Below, piece after piece: positions 1-11,902 of a stretch of 64,000 nt of DNA (positions are counted from its first letter, which is position 1; each line of letters starts with the position of its first letter). A program made the translations under genes and the position numbers. The stretch is from Neisseria sp. oral taxon 014 str. F0314. GTDB taxonomy: Bacteria; Pseudomonadota; Gammaproteobacteria; Burkholderiales; Neisseriaceae. The stretch lies in contig NZ_CP040504.1 of assembly GCF_005886145.1 (NCBI RefSeq), positions 744,001 to 808,000 of the forward strand, in the 5' to 3' direction. The notes under the pieces are model-generated. The model saw only the letters and a list, made by a program, of their open reading frames with translations. It ran no database searches and was not told the origin of the DNA.

Positions 1-16
1 TTATTTTAGAAATAAA

Positions 17-66
17 GGCCGTCTGAAAAAATACTTCGGACGGACAGGACGGCGTTTCAGACGGCC
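17..66. terminator. Inverted DUS pair, terminator of the RidA-like gene
   Basis: GGCCGTCTGAA at 17-27 pairs with TTCAGACGGCC at 56-66. The second arm overlaps the stop codon of the leftward gene that ends at 57. Confidence 0.6.
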
Positions 67-410
67 TGTACCGCCGAAACTTTGATTTCCACCGCCCAGC
101 GGCTATCGGCAAGTCCCGCCTGCACGCAGGCCCGTGCGGGCGCGCGGCCGGCGGCGACCCATTCGTCCCACGCTTCGTTCATCGCGGCGTAACCGTCCAT
201 ATCGGCGAGGAAAACGGTGGCTTCGAGGATGTGCGCCTTGTCCGAACCGCATTTTTCAAGCCAGCGGTCGATTTGCGCCAACACGTCCTGCGTCTGGCCT
301 TTCACGTCCGCCTCCGTATTTTCCGGCACCATGCCCGACAGAAACACGAAGCCGCCCGCAACCACGGCCTCCGACAGACGGGCGCTTTGCCCGAAATAAC
401 GTATGTCCAT
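57..410 (-). CDS. RidA/YjgF/UK114 family protein
   Basis: 117 residues, slightly shorter than the usual ~130 of the Rid family. The C-terminal half carries the family pattern: Pro91-Ala-Arg93, where RidA enzymes place the arginine that binds imine/enamine substrates, followed by a VEI motif at 107-109. The N-terminus starts directly on the first strand of the fold. RidA enzymes hydrolyse reactive 2-aminoacrylate-type intermediates in the cytosol. A second paralogue, closer to canonical RidA, lies at 58693-59082, so this copy probably belongs to another Rid subfamily of unknown substrate. It is a single leftward gene whose stop overlaps a DUS hairpin. The family call is firm and the substrate is unknown. 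Confidence 0.85.
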   Translation of the reverse strand: MDIRYFGQSARLSEAVVAGGFVFLSGMVPENTEADVKGQTQDVLAQIDRWLEKCGSDKAHILEATVFLADMDGYAAMNEAWDEWVAAGRAPARACVQAGLADSRWAVEIKVSAVQAV

Positions 411-554
411 TTCCTGCTCCTTTCCGTAAAAACCTCTTCTCCGCCACTTATCCGGCAGCCCGCCCGACAGGCGTCTTATGGTAACATTGTGTTCCGATTG
501 TTGCTATATTACAGGCGGTTGCACAGTGAAGGCAGGCCGTCTGAAAGGCCGTTT

Positions 555-1040
555 ATGAGCAAACCCAACCATCCCGTTACCCCCGCCGTCCGTTTTCTGC
601 GCGGGCGGAAGGTTGATTTTGAACCATATGTCTATACTTATGAAGAACACGGCGGTACGGCGCAGTTTGCCGCGTTGTTCGGCATACCCGAACACCAGGT
701 CGTTAAAACCATCGTATTGCAAAACGAGCAGAAAAAAGGGCTGGTCGTGCTGATGCACGGCGACAAGCACATCTCCACCCGCAATCTGGCACGCAGCTTG
801 GGGATGAAGCATATCGAACCGGCCGACCCGAAACAGGCCGCCAAATGGACGGGCTACCTAGTCGGCGGCACGACACCCTTCGGCATGAAGACCGCACTGC
901 CGGTATACGTCGAAAGCTCGATTTGGGCATCGGACACCATCTATATCAACGGCGGCAAACGCGGGTTCATCATCGGCGTCAAGCCGGAAGCACTGCGCTC
1001 GCTGGACCCGCAGGATGTCAACGTAGCCGTTGACGATTGA
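555..1040 (+). CDS. ybaK: YbaK/EbsC-type Cys-tRNA(Pro)/aminoacyl-tRNA deacylase
   Basis: 161 residues from the ATG at 555. The reading frame is open further upstream, but that stretch is not family-like and crosses a DUS. The YbaK/ProX editing domain fills the protein: Lys51 in a VVKTIVL segment matches the conserved catalytic-site lysine, and the GGTTPFG loop at 104-110 matches the substrate-binding glycine loop. The family hydrolyses mischarged Cys-tRNA(Pro) in trans after proline-tRNA ligase errors. The frame stops 28 bases before the next gene, so the two are probably co-transcribed. The family is certain, and the exact tRNA substrate is inferred from the closest characterised members. 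Confidence 0.88.
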   Translation: MSKPNHPVTPAVRFLRGRKVDFEPYVYTYEEHGGTAQFAALFGIPEHQVVKTIVLQNEQKKGLVVLMHGDKHISTRNLARSLGMKHIEPADPKQAAKWTGYLVGGTTPFGMKTALPVYVESSIWASDTIYINGGKRGFIIGVKPEALRSLDPQDVNVAVDD

Positions 1041-1068
1041 TTTTTTATGCAACGTAAGGAGTAGGAAA

Positions 1069-1431
1069 ATGAATGACGTTATCGAACAAAATACCCCGCA
1101 AGACGACAACAACCGCAACTACATGATGATTATCTACGGCCTGTACGCCCTGTCGCTGGTAACGGCCGGCTGCGCAGCGCTCATCGGCGTCATTCTGGCC
1201 TATGTCAAACGCGACGACATGCGCGGCACGATATACGAAAACCATATCACCTACCTGATTAAAACCTTCTGGGTATCGCTGGCCGCAGGCTTGGTCGGCG
1301 CGTGTACCACCATTATCCTCATCGGTTTCCTGATTCTGGGTGCCGGTTTCATCTGGTACGTTTACCGCGTGGTGGCGGGATTCGTCAAATTCTACGACGG
1401 CAAAACCGTTTCTCCCGACGGCTGGCTGTAA
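1069..1431 (+). CDS. Small membrane protein, DUF4870-like
   Basis: 120 residues from the ATG at 1069, preceded by AAGGAG at 1056-1061. An upstream in-frame extension was rejected because it overlaps the end of the previous gene and lacks a ribosome-binding site. After a short hydrophilic, Asn/Asp-rich N-terminus there are three hydrophobic segments at roughly 20-45, 65-85 and 90-112, and the middle loop contains charged residues. This resembles DUF4870 (Tic20-like) inner-membrane proteins, whose function is unknown. It follows the deacylase closely and is followed by a DUS terminator, so the two form a likely two-gene unit. Confidence 0.75.
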   Translation: MNDVIEQNTPQDDNNRNYMMIIYGLYALSLVTAGCAALIGVILAYVKRDDMRGTIYENHITYLIKTFWVSLAAGLVGACTTIILIGFLILGAGFIWYVYRVVAGFVKFYDGKTVSPDGWL

Positions 1432-1460
1432 CCCCTGCCGGAAACAGTCTGCCTTTGCTT

Positions 1461-1496
1461 TTCAGACGGCCTTGTTTATCATACGGGCCGTCTGAA
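1461..1496. terminator. Inverted DUS pair
   Basis: TTCAGACGGCC at 1461-1471 pairs with GGCCGTCTGAA at 1486-1496 across a 14-base loop. It sits downstream of the DUF4870-like gene. Confidence 0.65.
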
Positions 1497-1521
1497 TTTA
1501 TGTATCCCTTGGGAGAACCCG

Positions 1522-2397
1522 ATGATTTACCTTATCGCCAGTATCGTGTGCAGCGTCGCCGTCGCCGTACTGCTGAAAATCGCCCGCAAACAGAAAATCG
1601 ACATCCATCAGGCGGTGGCGGTGAACTATATCGCCGCCGTCATGCTGACCATGCTGGTGCTGAAACCGGACTTGGGCAATCCGCGCGCGTTCCTGCCGAC
1701 ATGGTGGCTGTTTGCCGCGTTGGGCGTGCTGCTGCCGTCCGTGTTCATCATCATGGGCAAATCGGTGGACACGGCCGGCATCGTCAAATCCGATGCGGCG
1801 CAGCGGCTGTCGCTGTTTCTGCCGATTGTCGCCTCGTTCGCCCTGTTCGGCGAAAAACTGACCGAAGGCCGTCTGATAGGCATCACGCTGGCTTTCGTCG
1901 CCTTGTTCTGCCTGCTGTGGAAATCCGGCGGCGGCAAAAAATCGGGCGGGCTGATGAACAACGCCGCCCTGCTGTTGGGCGTGTGGTCGGGTTACGGCGT
2001 CATCGACATCCTGTTCAAACAGGTTGCCAAAAGCGGTACGGCGTTTTCCGGCAACCTGTTGGTGGCGTTCAGTCTGGCCGCAGTATTGATGTTCGGCTAC
2101 CTGTCCTACCGTTCGACCAAATGGACAAAAGAAGGCGTCATCGGCGGCGCGGTGCTCGGCTGCCTGAACTTCGCCAACATCCTGACCTACATCCGCGCCC
2201 ACCAGGCCATGAGCGAAAACCCGACGTTGGTCTTCGCCGGCATGAACATCGGCGTCATCGTGCTGGGCACGCTGGTCGGCGCGGCGGCGTTCAAAGAAAA
2301 AATCAGCAGCATCAACGCCGCGGGCATCAGCGTGGCGGTCTGCTCGATTGCCTGCCTGTTCTACTGGCCGCAACTGCGCTCGCTGGCCGGGCTGTAA
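1522..2397 (+). CDS. EamA/DMT-superfamily transporter
   Basis: 291 residues with about ten hydrophobic segments arranged as two similar halves, the usual EamA (drug/metabolite transporter) layout. The ATG at 1522 follows GGGAGA at 1511-1516. The first helix starts at residue 1 without a cleavable signal. Basic residues cluster around the loop at 135-145. The gene lies alone between two DUS hairpins. Substrates of this superfamily range from amino acids to nucleotide sugars and cannot be deduced here. The membrane topology is clear from the hydrophobic pattern; the transport direction and substrate are unknown. Confidence 0.82.
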   Translation: MIYLIASIVCSVAVAVLLKIARKQKIDIHQAVAVNYIAAVMLTMLVLKPDLGNPRAFLPTWWLFAALGVLLPSVFIIMGKSVDTAGIVKSDAAQRLSLFLPIVASFALFGEKLTEGRLIGITLAFVALFCLLWKSGGGKKSGGLMNNAALLLGVWSGYGVIDILFKQVAKSGTAFSGNLLVAFSLAAVLMFGYLSYRSTKWTKEGVIGGAVLGCLNFANILTYIRAHQAMSENPTLVFAGMNIGVIVLGTLVGAAAFKEKISSINAAGISVAVCSIACLFYWPQLRSLAGL

Positions 2398-2430
2398 GGC
2401 CCAGCGGCGCGGGCAACCTTCCGGCAGCCG

Positions 2431-2480
2431 AATATGCCGAGGCCGTCTGAAAACAAATGTTCAGACGGCCTCGGCATATT
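2431..2480. terminator. Long DUS-containing terminator hairpin
   Basis: A perfect 21-bp stem (2431-2451 with 2460-2480) contains the DUS and continues into GCCGAG/CTCGGC, followed by TTTTATT. Confidence 0.85.
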
Positions 2481-2496
2481 TTTATTCCGGTAAACG

Positions 2497-2526
2497 ATTG
2501 TTAACAATGATACCTTAAACTATAAT
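2497..2526 (+). promoter_or_regulatory. Promoter of the dcu-type gene with a palindromic element
   Basis: TTGTTA at 2498-2503 and TATAAT at 2521-2526 are separated by 17 bases, a good sigma-70 promoter. The -35 region is embedded in the perfect palindrome ATTGTTAACAAT (2497-2508), a possible operator. Confidence 0.7.
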
Positions 2527-2667
2527 CACAGCTTTTGTACCGGCATCGGGACGGTCGGGCCTTTCCGCGCAGACCGTCCCTTTTTGATGTCCGTCCGGCC
2601 ACCGCCTCCATCGCACACAAGGCCTGTCCGGCGGACTCCGCATCCCCGATTTATTAACGGAGTTACC

Positions 2668-4011
2668 ATGTCAACCATGTTCTTTATCCAGTTTGCCATC
2701 GTGCTGCTGTGCATCCTGATTGGCGCGCAGGTCGGCGGCATCGGCTTGGGCGTGCTCGGCGGCGTCGGCCTGGCGGTTTTGGCCTTCGGCTTCCATCTCG
2801 AACCGACCAGCCCGCCGATTGACGTGATGCTGATGATTATGGCGGTCGTCTCCGCCGCCGCCTCGATGCAGGCCAGCGGCGGTTTGGACTACATGATTAA
2901 AATCGCCACCCGCGTGCTGCACCGCAATCCGAAATACATCACCTTCATTGCCCCTGCCGTAACCTATCTGTTTACCGTACTGGCCGGCACGGGACACGTC
3001 GCCTATTCGGTGCTGCCCGTCATCGCCGAAGTCAGCCGCCGCAACGGCATCCGCCCGTCGCGTCCGCTGACGATGGCGGTTATCGCATCGCAGTTCGCCA
3101 TTGTCGCCAGTCCGATTGCGGCGGCAGTCGTCGCCTGCGTAACCTACCTCGAGCCGCAGCACATCACGATGGCCGACGTACTGAAAGTTACCGTTCCCTC
3201 AACCATCCTCGGCATCGGTCTGGCCTGCGTGTTCGTCAACAAACTGGGAAAAGAGTTGAAAGACGATCCGCACTACCAGAAACTGCTGGCAAAACCCGAA
3301 TACGTCAAAGCACACGAAAAAGACCCGACGGAACACACCAACCTCACCGTCAGCCCGCAGGCCAAATTATCGGTCGGCATCTTCCTTGCCGCCGCGCTGC
3401 TGGTGGTCGTGATGGGTGCCGTGCCGGAATTGCGCCCCACCTTCCAAACGGAAGAAGGGCCGAAACTGATGGGTATGGCGCACACCATCGAAATCGTCAT
3501 GCTTTCCGCCGCGGCATTGATTATCCTGCTTTGCAAACCCGACGGTAACGCCATCACCAGAGGTTCGGTATTCCACGCCGGAATGCGCGCCGTCATCGCC
3601 GTATTCGGCGTGGCCTGGCTCGGCGACACGCTGATGCACGGCCATCTGGCGGAAGTCAAAGACACCGTGTCGCATTTGGTCGAAACCGCGCCGTGGACCT
3701 TCGCCGCCGCACTGTTCGTATTGTCCGTGCTAGTCAACAGCCAGGGCGCAACCGTGGCGACGCTGTTCCCGATTGCCATCTCGCTGAATATTCCCGCCCC
3801 CGTCATCATAGGCACGTTCGTAGCGGTCAACGGCTATTTCTTCATTCCGAACTACGGCCCGATTATCGCCGCCATCGACTTCGACAGCACGGGTTCGACC
3901 AAAATCGGCAAATACATCTTCAACCACAGCTTCATGATCCCCGGACTGTTGAGCCTCATATTCAGCCTGATTTTCGGATTGATGTTTGCAGAAGCGCTCC
4001 TTCGAACCTGA
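2668..4011 (+). CDS. Anaerobic C4-dicarboxylate transporter, DcuA/DcuB family
   Basis: 447 residues from the ATG at 2668, which has CGGAG 6 bases upstream. In-frame upstream codons were rejected as Pro/Arg-rich and unlike the family. About ten membrane segments are visible, with conserved Dcu features such as the segment around residues 80-110 ([14 protein letters not shown]) and the glycine/proline-rich helices near the C-terminus. Length is close to E. coli DcuA (433) and DcuB (446). Family members exchange fumarate, aspartate or malate for succinate across the inner membrane. It is monocistronic, with its own promoter and a shared DUS terminator. Whether it is DcuA-like or DcuB-like cannot be settled by eye. 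Confidence 0.9.
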   Translation: MSTMFFIQFAIVLLCILIGAQVGGIGLGVLGGVGLAVLAFGFHLEPTSPPIDVMLMIMAVVSAAASMQASGGLDYMIKIATRVLHRNPKYITFIAPAVTYLFTVLAGTGHVAYSVLPVIAEVSRRNGIRPSRPLTMAVIASQFAIVASPIAAAVVACVTYLEPQHITMADVLKVTVPSTILGIGLACVFVNKLGKELKDDPHYQKLLAKPEYVKAHEKDPTEHTNLTVSPQAKLSVGIFLAAALLVVVMGAVPELRPTFQTEEGPKLMGMAHTIEIVMLSAAALIILLCKPDGNAITRGSVFHAGMRAVIAVFGVAWLGDTLMHGHLAEVKDTVSHLVETAPWTFAAALFVLSVLVNSQGATVATLFPIAISLNIPAPVIIGTFVAVNGYFFIPNYGPIIAAIDFDSTGSTKIGKYIFNHSFMIPGLLSLIFSLIFGLMFAEALLRT

Positions 4012-4031
4012 GCCAAATCCGACAAACACCA

Positions 4032-4069
4032 AAGAGGCCGTCTGAAACACCATTTTCAGACGGCCTCTT
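4032..4069. terminator. Bidirectional DUS terminator
   Basis: AAGAGGCCGTCTGAAA (4032-4047) pairs with its complement at 4054-4069. It lies between two convergent genes. Confidence 0.85.
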
Positions 4070-4083
4070 CTCAGATTCAAACC

Positions 4084-4518
4084 TTAATTGCAATACCGTT
4101 TGACATCGCTCTCGTAACGCTGAATCAACGCCTCACGGTTGTTGCTGCGAGCGGTCTCGGCAAACTGACGGTTCAGGCGCGCGGCTTTGCAGTTGTCTTC
4201 CTGACGCTGACGGTTTTCCTCTTCAATCTTCTTATTCTGCTCCTCAACCTGTTTGTTCTGCATGGCAATCTGGTCGTTCAGCTTGGCCTGCTGTTCGGCA
4301 AGCGAACCGGTACCCGCAGCAGATGCCGGCTTCACGGCGGCCGGCGAAACGCTGTGCGTACGGATATTCACGATGCCGGAATGTTCCGGCTGGAGGCGGC
4401 GTGGCACGTCGGAATAACTGTTACCACCATTGCGGCCTTTCCATGTATAAACATCACCGGCCGCAAACGCGGCAGAGGCGCACAAAGTACATGCCAATAA
4501 TAAAGAAGTGATTTTCAT
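4084..4518 (-). CDS. DUF4124-domain periplasmic protein
   Basis: 144 residues. A cleavable signal peptide (about 1-19, ending AFA) is followed by the DUF4124 motif, DVYTWKGRNGGNSYSDVPRR at roughly 22-41. Residues ~75-115 are rich in Gln, Glu, Lys and Asn in a heptad-like pattern (EEQNKKIEEEN), which predicts a coiled coil. Two cysteines remain in the mature protein, one at the end of the coiled coil and one three residues from the C-terminus, so a disulfide is possible. The function of this domain is not known. It is transcribed alone, leftward, and divergent from guaB. Confidence 0.85.
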   Translation of the reverse strand: MKITSLLLACTLCASAAFAAGDVYTWKGRNGGNSYSDVPRRLQPEHSGIVNIRTHSVSPAAVKPASAAGTGSLAEQQAKLNDQIAMQNKQVEEQNKKIEEENRQRQEDNCKAARLNRQFAETARSNNREALIQRYESDVKRYCN

Positions 4519-4629
4519 ATCGTTTTTCCGTTGGATGAATGTGTTGACGAACGGTCATATTTTACTTGGTTTCGGACCGTAATGTCATATTCTGTCAAAA
4601 AATTTATCATAACTGTGATAATTGTGTAA

Positions 4630-6189
<1,560 letters not shown>

Positions 6190-6202
6190 CCTTTTCATTA
6201 CC

Positions 6203-6236
6203 AAGGCCGTCTGAAAAACAATTTTCAGACGGCCTT
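6203..6236 (+). terminator. guaB DUS terminator
   Basis: A perfect 15-bp stem (6203-6217 with 6222-6236) around a 4-base loop, followed by TTTTGG. Confidence 0.85.
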
Positions 6237-7823
<1,587 letters not shown>

Positions 7824-7845
7824 TCGGAAATAAGGTATTGATTGT

Positions 7846-8121
7846 ATGAAGTGGGTAACTGTGGTTTTGGCCGCCGCGGCGGTATGGTTCCAATACAGCC
7901 TTTGGATAGGCAAAGGCAGTTTGCACGATATGGGCAGAATAGAGGAACAGCTTGCGACGCAAGAGGAAAAAAACCGCTCGCTCACTTTGCGCAACAATGC
8001 CTTGCAAGCGGAAGTAACCGATTTGGCCACCGGTCAGGAAGCGATTGCCGAAATCGCCCGTGTCGAATTAGGCTATATCCAAGACGGAGAAACCTATTAC
8101 CGCTTTATCGGCAGCCGCTGA
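7846..8121 (+). CDS. ftsB: Cell division protein FtsB (septum formation initiator family)
   Basis: 91 residues. One membrane helix at about 3-20 is followed by a coiled-coil stretch at ~25-65 with a heptad pattern (EEQLATQEEKNRSLTLRNNALQAE, interrupted here for brevity) and a short C-terminal region containing RVELGYIQDGE, the family signature for FtsB/DivIC. The protein bridges FtsL and FtsQ at the division septum with its coiled coil in the periplasm. Length, topology and the position directly downstream of eno all agree. It is probably transcribed with eno and is followed by a DUS terminator. Confidence 0.93.
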   Translation: MKWVTVVLAAAAVWFQYSLWIGKGSLHDMGRIEEQLATQEEKNRSLTLRNNALQAEVTDLATGQEAIAEIARVELGYIQDGETYYRFIGSR

Positions 8122-8138
8122 TTGTTTGACGTATGCAG

Positions 8139-8170
8139 AGGCCGTCTGAAACTTATGTTTCAGACGGCCT
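8139..8170 (+). terminator. eno-ftsB DUS terminator
   Basis: AGGCCGTCTGAAAC (8139-8152) pairs with GTTTCAGACGGCCT (8157-8170), and TTTT follows. Confidence 0.85.
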
Positions 8171-8228
8171 TTTATGATTTGCCGTATCGGAAACCCGTTT
8201 TCAGACGGCCTGACATCTCAACTGGCGC

Positions 8229-9548
8229 TTATTCCAACCAAAGCGACACGCAATATATCGCCAAGCCGACCAAACCGCCGACTAACGTACCGTTGATGCG
8301 GATAAACTGCAAATCCCTGCCCACGCTCAATTCCAACTTCTGCACCATCAGCGCGCCGTCCCAGCTTTTGACTTTATCTGCTACAAACTGCGCCGCGCGG
8401 CCTTTATAGCGCATCACAAAATCACGCACCGCCAATGACAACCGCACGTCGGTGCGGCGCATAAACTGTGGAAACTCGGCAGCTTGCGCAAGCATATGGT
8501 CCAACAATTTTTCCAGTTGCCGCAGACAGGCCGAATTTTTTTTCTCCACGTCTTTCTCCGCCCAATCCTGTATGCCGCGCCAAAATCCCGCCAAATGGTT
8601 TTGCAGCGCCGGCGACTGTGCAATCTGCATTTTGACCGCCTCCAGCTGCTTGTGCCAAGCATCCGATTCAAGCAGTTTTTCCACTATTTTGTCGTATTGT
8701 TCGTCAAAACCTTTGCGGATGGCGTGATTGCCGTCTTCCTCCGCTGCCGCCAGACAGTTGTCCGCCCAGTCCAGCGCCTTTTCCGCCACCCAGTCGTCCA
8801 CCCTTTCCACCAGCGTCGATTTCAACGTGGCTTTGAGCTTGTCCCAAGTGCTCGGTGCATCGGTTTCGATTTTGACCGCCCATTCGCGTAAATTCTGCTC
8901 CAACAGCACACGGGTATCGGGGCTTTGCAGCCAGCGGCGCAACTGCTTGAGCAGGCTGCAAAACAAGACTTCGTGCGTACCGTTGGCTTTCAGCAGCCTG
9001 AGGCCGTCTGAAAACGTCCGGCCGATTTTCTCCCCGGTATATTGCTGCGCCAGCAGCATACCGGCAAAACGGGCAAACTGTTCGGGCTTGGCCACTCTAA
9101 GCAGATACGGAATCTGCCGCGCCACCCACGGCAGCCATTGCGCCCGCACCTCTTCACTGCCCAGCCAGTTCAACAGCTTATCGGCGGGCTGCGCCTGATA
9201 AACGCGCAAGGCTATCGGTTTGCCCAGCAGGAAATTGTTTTCGATAAACCGCCCCAGCTCGTCGGCAATCCGTTCTTGATTGCGCGGCAATATCGCCGTA
9301 TGCGGAATGGGCAGCCCCATAGGCCGTCTGAACAATGCGGTTACGGCAAACCAGTCGGCCAGCGCCCCCACCATCGACGCTTCTGCAAACGCCTTGACAT
9401 ACGCCAGCCAGCCGTACTGTTTCACCAGCAACTGCGAGGCGAAAAACAACACGCAGGCAGCCAGCAGCAGGCCGGTCGCCCAGCGGCGGCTTTTCCTCAA
9501 ACGCGCTCGGGCCAGCTCCGTACGCACTTCGGCGGAAAGCGTGTGCAT
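8229..9548 (-). CDS. DUF445 family inner-membrane protein
   Basis: 439 residues when started at the ATG at 9548, which has AAGGA six bases upstream. An ATG five codons earlier is possible, but it would put that ribosome-binding site inside the coding region. One hydrophobic helix lies near 25-45 and another at the extreme C-terminus (about 415-437), with a long, mostly helical domain between them, the layout typical of DUF445 (YjiN-like) proteins. The N-terminal part contains the conserved GALADWFAVTALFRRPMG segment. The function is unknown. The gene lies alone between two DUS hairpins. Confidence 0.85.
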   Translation of the reverse strand: MHTLSAEVRTELARARLRKSRRWATGLLLAACVLFFASQLLVKQYGWLAYVKAFAEASMVGALADWFAVTALFRRPMGLPIPHTAILPRNQERIADELGRFIENNFLLGKPIALRVYQAQPADKLLNWLGSEEVRAQWLPWVARQIPYLLRVAKPEQFARFAGMLLAQQYTGEKIGRTFSDGLRLLKANGTHEVLFCSLLKQLRRWLQSPDTRVLLEQNLREWAVKIETDAPSTWDKLKATLKSTLVERVDDWVAEKALDWADNCLAAAEEDGNHAIRKGFDEQYDKIVEKLLESDAWHKQLEAVKMQIAQSPALQNHLAGFWRGIQDWAEKDVEKKNSACLRQLEKLLDHMLAQAAEFPQFMRRTDVRLSLAVRDFVMRYKGRAAQFVADKVKSWDGALMVQKLELSVGRDLQFIRINGTLVGGLVGLAIYCVSLWLE

Positions 9549-9793
9549 AATGTTCCTTTTCAATCAAAAACCGTTTCAGAATTATAGCGCATACGGGATT
9601 GCGGCTGTCTGTCCGCTACGTTATTGCCTGTTTTTTAGGCAACATTGATTTATACTTTTATTTCAATATGGTAGCGTACTTTTCCACAAGCATTGCACAC
9701 AGCAGCAAACACGGCTTGTGGTCAAACTACCCGCCTTTCGATTTTTCCACAGTTTTGCAGCATTTTATCCGCATTTTATGTGCATAAATACAA
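9549..9793. other. AT-rich intergenic region between DUF445 gene and trxA
   Basis: No coding signal is seen. It presumably contains the leftward promoter of the DUF445 gene. No repeat apart from the DUS hairpin at its end was recognised. Confidence 0.4.
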
Positions 9794-9827
9794 AAAGGCC
9801 GTCTGAAACATTTTTCAGACGGCCTTT
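9794..9827. terminator. trxA DUS terminator
   Basis: A 15-bp stem (9794-9808 with 9813-9827) on a 4-base loop, just downstream of trxA. Confidence 0.85.
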
Positions 9828-9841
9828 CTATCATTTAGGAA

Positions 9842-10174
9842 TCAGGAGATGGACGCGTTCACAAATGCAGTGAGCTGACCTTTTGCCAAAGCGCCGACTT
9901 TGGTGGCGACGTTTTCGCCGTTTTTGAACACCATCAGCGTCGGGATACCGCGCACGCCGAATTTGGCGGGGGTGGCTTCGTTGTCGTCGATGTTGATTTT
10001 AACGACTTTCAGACGACCTTCAAATTCGGCGGCGATGTCGTCCAAGATCGGAGCGATCATTTTGCAAGGGCCGCACCAAGGTGCCCAGAAGTCGAGCAAT
10101 ACGGGGACGCCGGATTTCAAAACGTCTTGTTCGAAATTTGCATCGGTGGTGTGGATAATCAGTTCGCTGCTCAT
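9842..10174 (-). CDS. trxA: Thioredoxin 1
   Basis: 110 residues, the normal thioredoxin length. The active site Trp33-Cys34-Gly-Pro-Cys37 lies in [11 protein letters not shown], and the cis-proline is in the [12 protein letters not shown] strand near 76-87. It is a cytosolic dithiol reductant for ribonucleotide reductase, methionine sulfoxide reductases and others. The start is supported by AAGGA a few bases upstream. The gene is monocistronic, ends at a strong DUS hairpin and reads toward the DUF445 gene. Nothing unusual is seen in it. Confidence 0.97.
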   Translation of the reverse strand: MSSELIIHTTDANFEQDVLKSGVPVLLDFWAPWCGPCKMIAPILDDIAAEFEGRLKVVKINIDDNEATPAKFGVRGIPTLMVFKNGENVATKVGALAKGQLTAFVNASIS

Positions 10175-10324
10175 GAGTTTTTCCTTTTTGTGTCAAATTG
10201 AATCAGATGTTGTGCAGGATAGGGCTTGGGGCTGAAAATTTCAAGTGTCGCAAAAGTGTAATAGCTTTTTTGTAAGGTTGCCATCGGGATTGGCTAATGT
10301 TTTTCAGACGACCTGCACGACAGG

Positions 10325-11866
10325 TCAGCCTGCCCTAAAGCTCATCAGATGGCGCGTGTAATCGCTGGAAGGGTTGGCAAATACGGTTTCGCAGCCGCCC
10401 TCTTCGACGATTTTGCCGTCTTTCAACACCATCACGCGGTGCGACAGGGCGCGGATGACGGCGAGGTCGTGGCTGATGATGATGAGGCTGAGACCGTGTT
10501 TTTTCTGCAAATCGGCGAGCAGCTCTAGAATCTGTTGCTGCCATTGTACGTCGAGCGCGCTGGTCGGTTCGTCCAAAACGAGGATTTTCGGGCGGACAAT
10601 GATGGCGCGGGCGATGGCGAGCCGCTGGCGTTGTCCGCCGGAAAAGGCGTGCGGATAGCGTTCGAGCGCGTCTTCGGGCAGCCCGACCTGCCGCAATACG
10701 TCTTGCACGCGCTGCCGCATTTCTGCGCGGGACAAATCGGGTTCGTGGACGCGCAGGGCTTCGGAAACGATATTAAAGACGTTCATGCGCGGGTTGAATG
10801 CGCCGAAGGGGTCTTGGAACACCATTTGTATATCGCGTCTGGATTCACGCTTCCAGTCTTCGCCGTTGATTTTCAGACGACCTCCCGCATCGATAAGGTG
10901 CATCACGGCTTTTGCCAGCGTGGTTTTACCGCAGCCGCTTTCGCCGATGATGCCCAGCGTTTCGCCCGCTTTCAAATCGAAGGAAACCGGCTCCAGCAGG
11001 GTTTTGCTGCGTTTTTTGAACCAGCCCGCGGTTTCTTTGACGGCAACGGAAAGCTGCTCCGCCTGCAAGACGGTGGCGGGATTGTCCGCCAAAGGGACGA
11101 CCTTGCGCGCGGCGCCGGCGTTCAACAGCATTTGCGTGTATTCGTGTTGCGGACGGGCGAACACTTCCGCCGCTGCGCCCGTTTCGACAATGCGTCCGCC
11201 GCGCATCACGGCGACGTCGTCTGCAAAGCGGCGGACAAGGTTCAGGTCGTGGGTGATGTAGAGCATGGTCATGTTGTGCGCCTGCTGCAAGCGCGCCAAC
11301 AAATCGAGAATCTGCGCCTGTACGGCGACATCCAAGGCGGTGGTCGGTTCGTCGGCAATCAGGAGCTTGGGTTCGGCGGCAACCGCCATCGCAATCATCG
11401 CCCGCTGCCGCTGTCCGCCGGAAAGCTGGAAAGGATAGGCAAAGGCTTTCTGCTCCGGCTCGCGGATGCCGGTTTCCGCCAAGAGTTCGACCGCCCTCGC
11501 CCATGCCTGTTTTTTGTCCAAACCCAGATGCAGGGTCAGCACTTCGGCAATCTGTGCGCCGACGCGCATCACGGGGTTGAGCGCGGTCATCGGTTCTTGA
11601 AACACCATACCGATTTCCCGCCCACGCAGCTTTTGCAGGGCACGTTCGGATTGAGTCAGCAAATCGTTGCCGTCAAATTTCAGATGCCCTTCAAACGACA
11701 CCAGCGGATTCAGCCGCATAATGCCCTGCGCCAACACGGTTTTGCCGCTGCCGCTCTCGCCGACCAATGCCAGTTTCCTGCCGGTCTGTACGGTCAGGCT
11801 GACATCGTACAGGACTTGCTTGCCGGGGAACGAGGCATTCAGATTTTCGATTTCCAAAATGTTCAT
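10325..11866 (-). CDS. yejF: ABC transporter, duplicated ATPase (YejF/DppDF type)
   Basis: 513 residues with two complete ABC ATPase domains in one chain. Domain 1 has Walker A GESGSGKT at 36-43, signature LSGGQRQR at 148-155 and Walker B ending ADEP at 171-174. Domain 2 has Walker A GESGCGKT at 308-315, signature FSGGQRQR at 408-415 and LDEP at 431-434. This architecture is typical of the Yej peptide/microcin-C-type importer and of the GsiA/DdpDF family. Its two permeases lie immediately upstream in the same direction. It powers uptake of oligopeptides at the inner membrane. The exact substrate is inferred only from gene order. Confidence 0.9.
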   Translation of the reverse strand: MNILEIENLNASFPGKQVLYDVSLTVQTGRKLALVGESGSGKTVLAQGIMRLNPLVSFEGHLKFDGNDLLTQSERALQKLRGREIGMVFQEPMTALNPVMRVGAQIAEVLTLHLGLDKKQAWARAVELLAETGIREPEQKAFAYPFQLSGGQRQRAMIAMAVAAEPKLLIADEPTTALDVAVQAQILDLLARLQQAHNMTMLYITHDLNLVRRFADDVAVMRGGRIVETGAAAEVFARPQHEYTQMLLNAGAARKVVPLADNPATVLQAEQLSVAVKETAGWFKKRSKTLLEPVSFDLKAGETLGIIGESGCGKTTLAKAVMHLIDAGGRLKINGEDWKRESRRDIQMVFQDPFGAFNPRMNVFNIVSEALRVHEPDLSRAEMRQRVQDVLRQVGLPEDALERYPHAFSGGQRQRLAIARAIIVRPKILVLDEPTSALDVQWQQQILELLADLQKKHGLSLIIISHDLAVIRALSHRVMVLKDGKIVEEGGCETVFANPSSDYTRHLMSFRAG

Positions 11867-11902
11867 AGGATTTATCTGCTTAATCGTATTTTTCAGACGG
11901 CC

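Noticed and set aside
231..554. A 108-residue N-terminal extension of the YbaK-like protein
   Set aside because: The extension is antisense to the RidA-like gene, crosses a DUS, and the family starts at the ATG at 555.
2497..2511. FNR box upstream of the dcu-type gene
   Set aside because: Only 7 of 10 conserved positions match, and its centre would lie at about -28 rather than -41.5.
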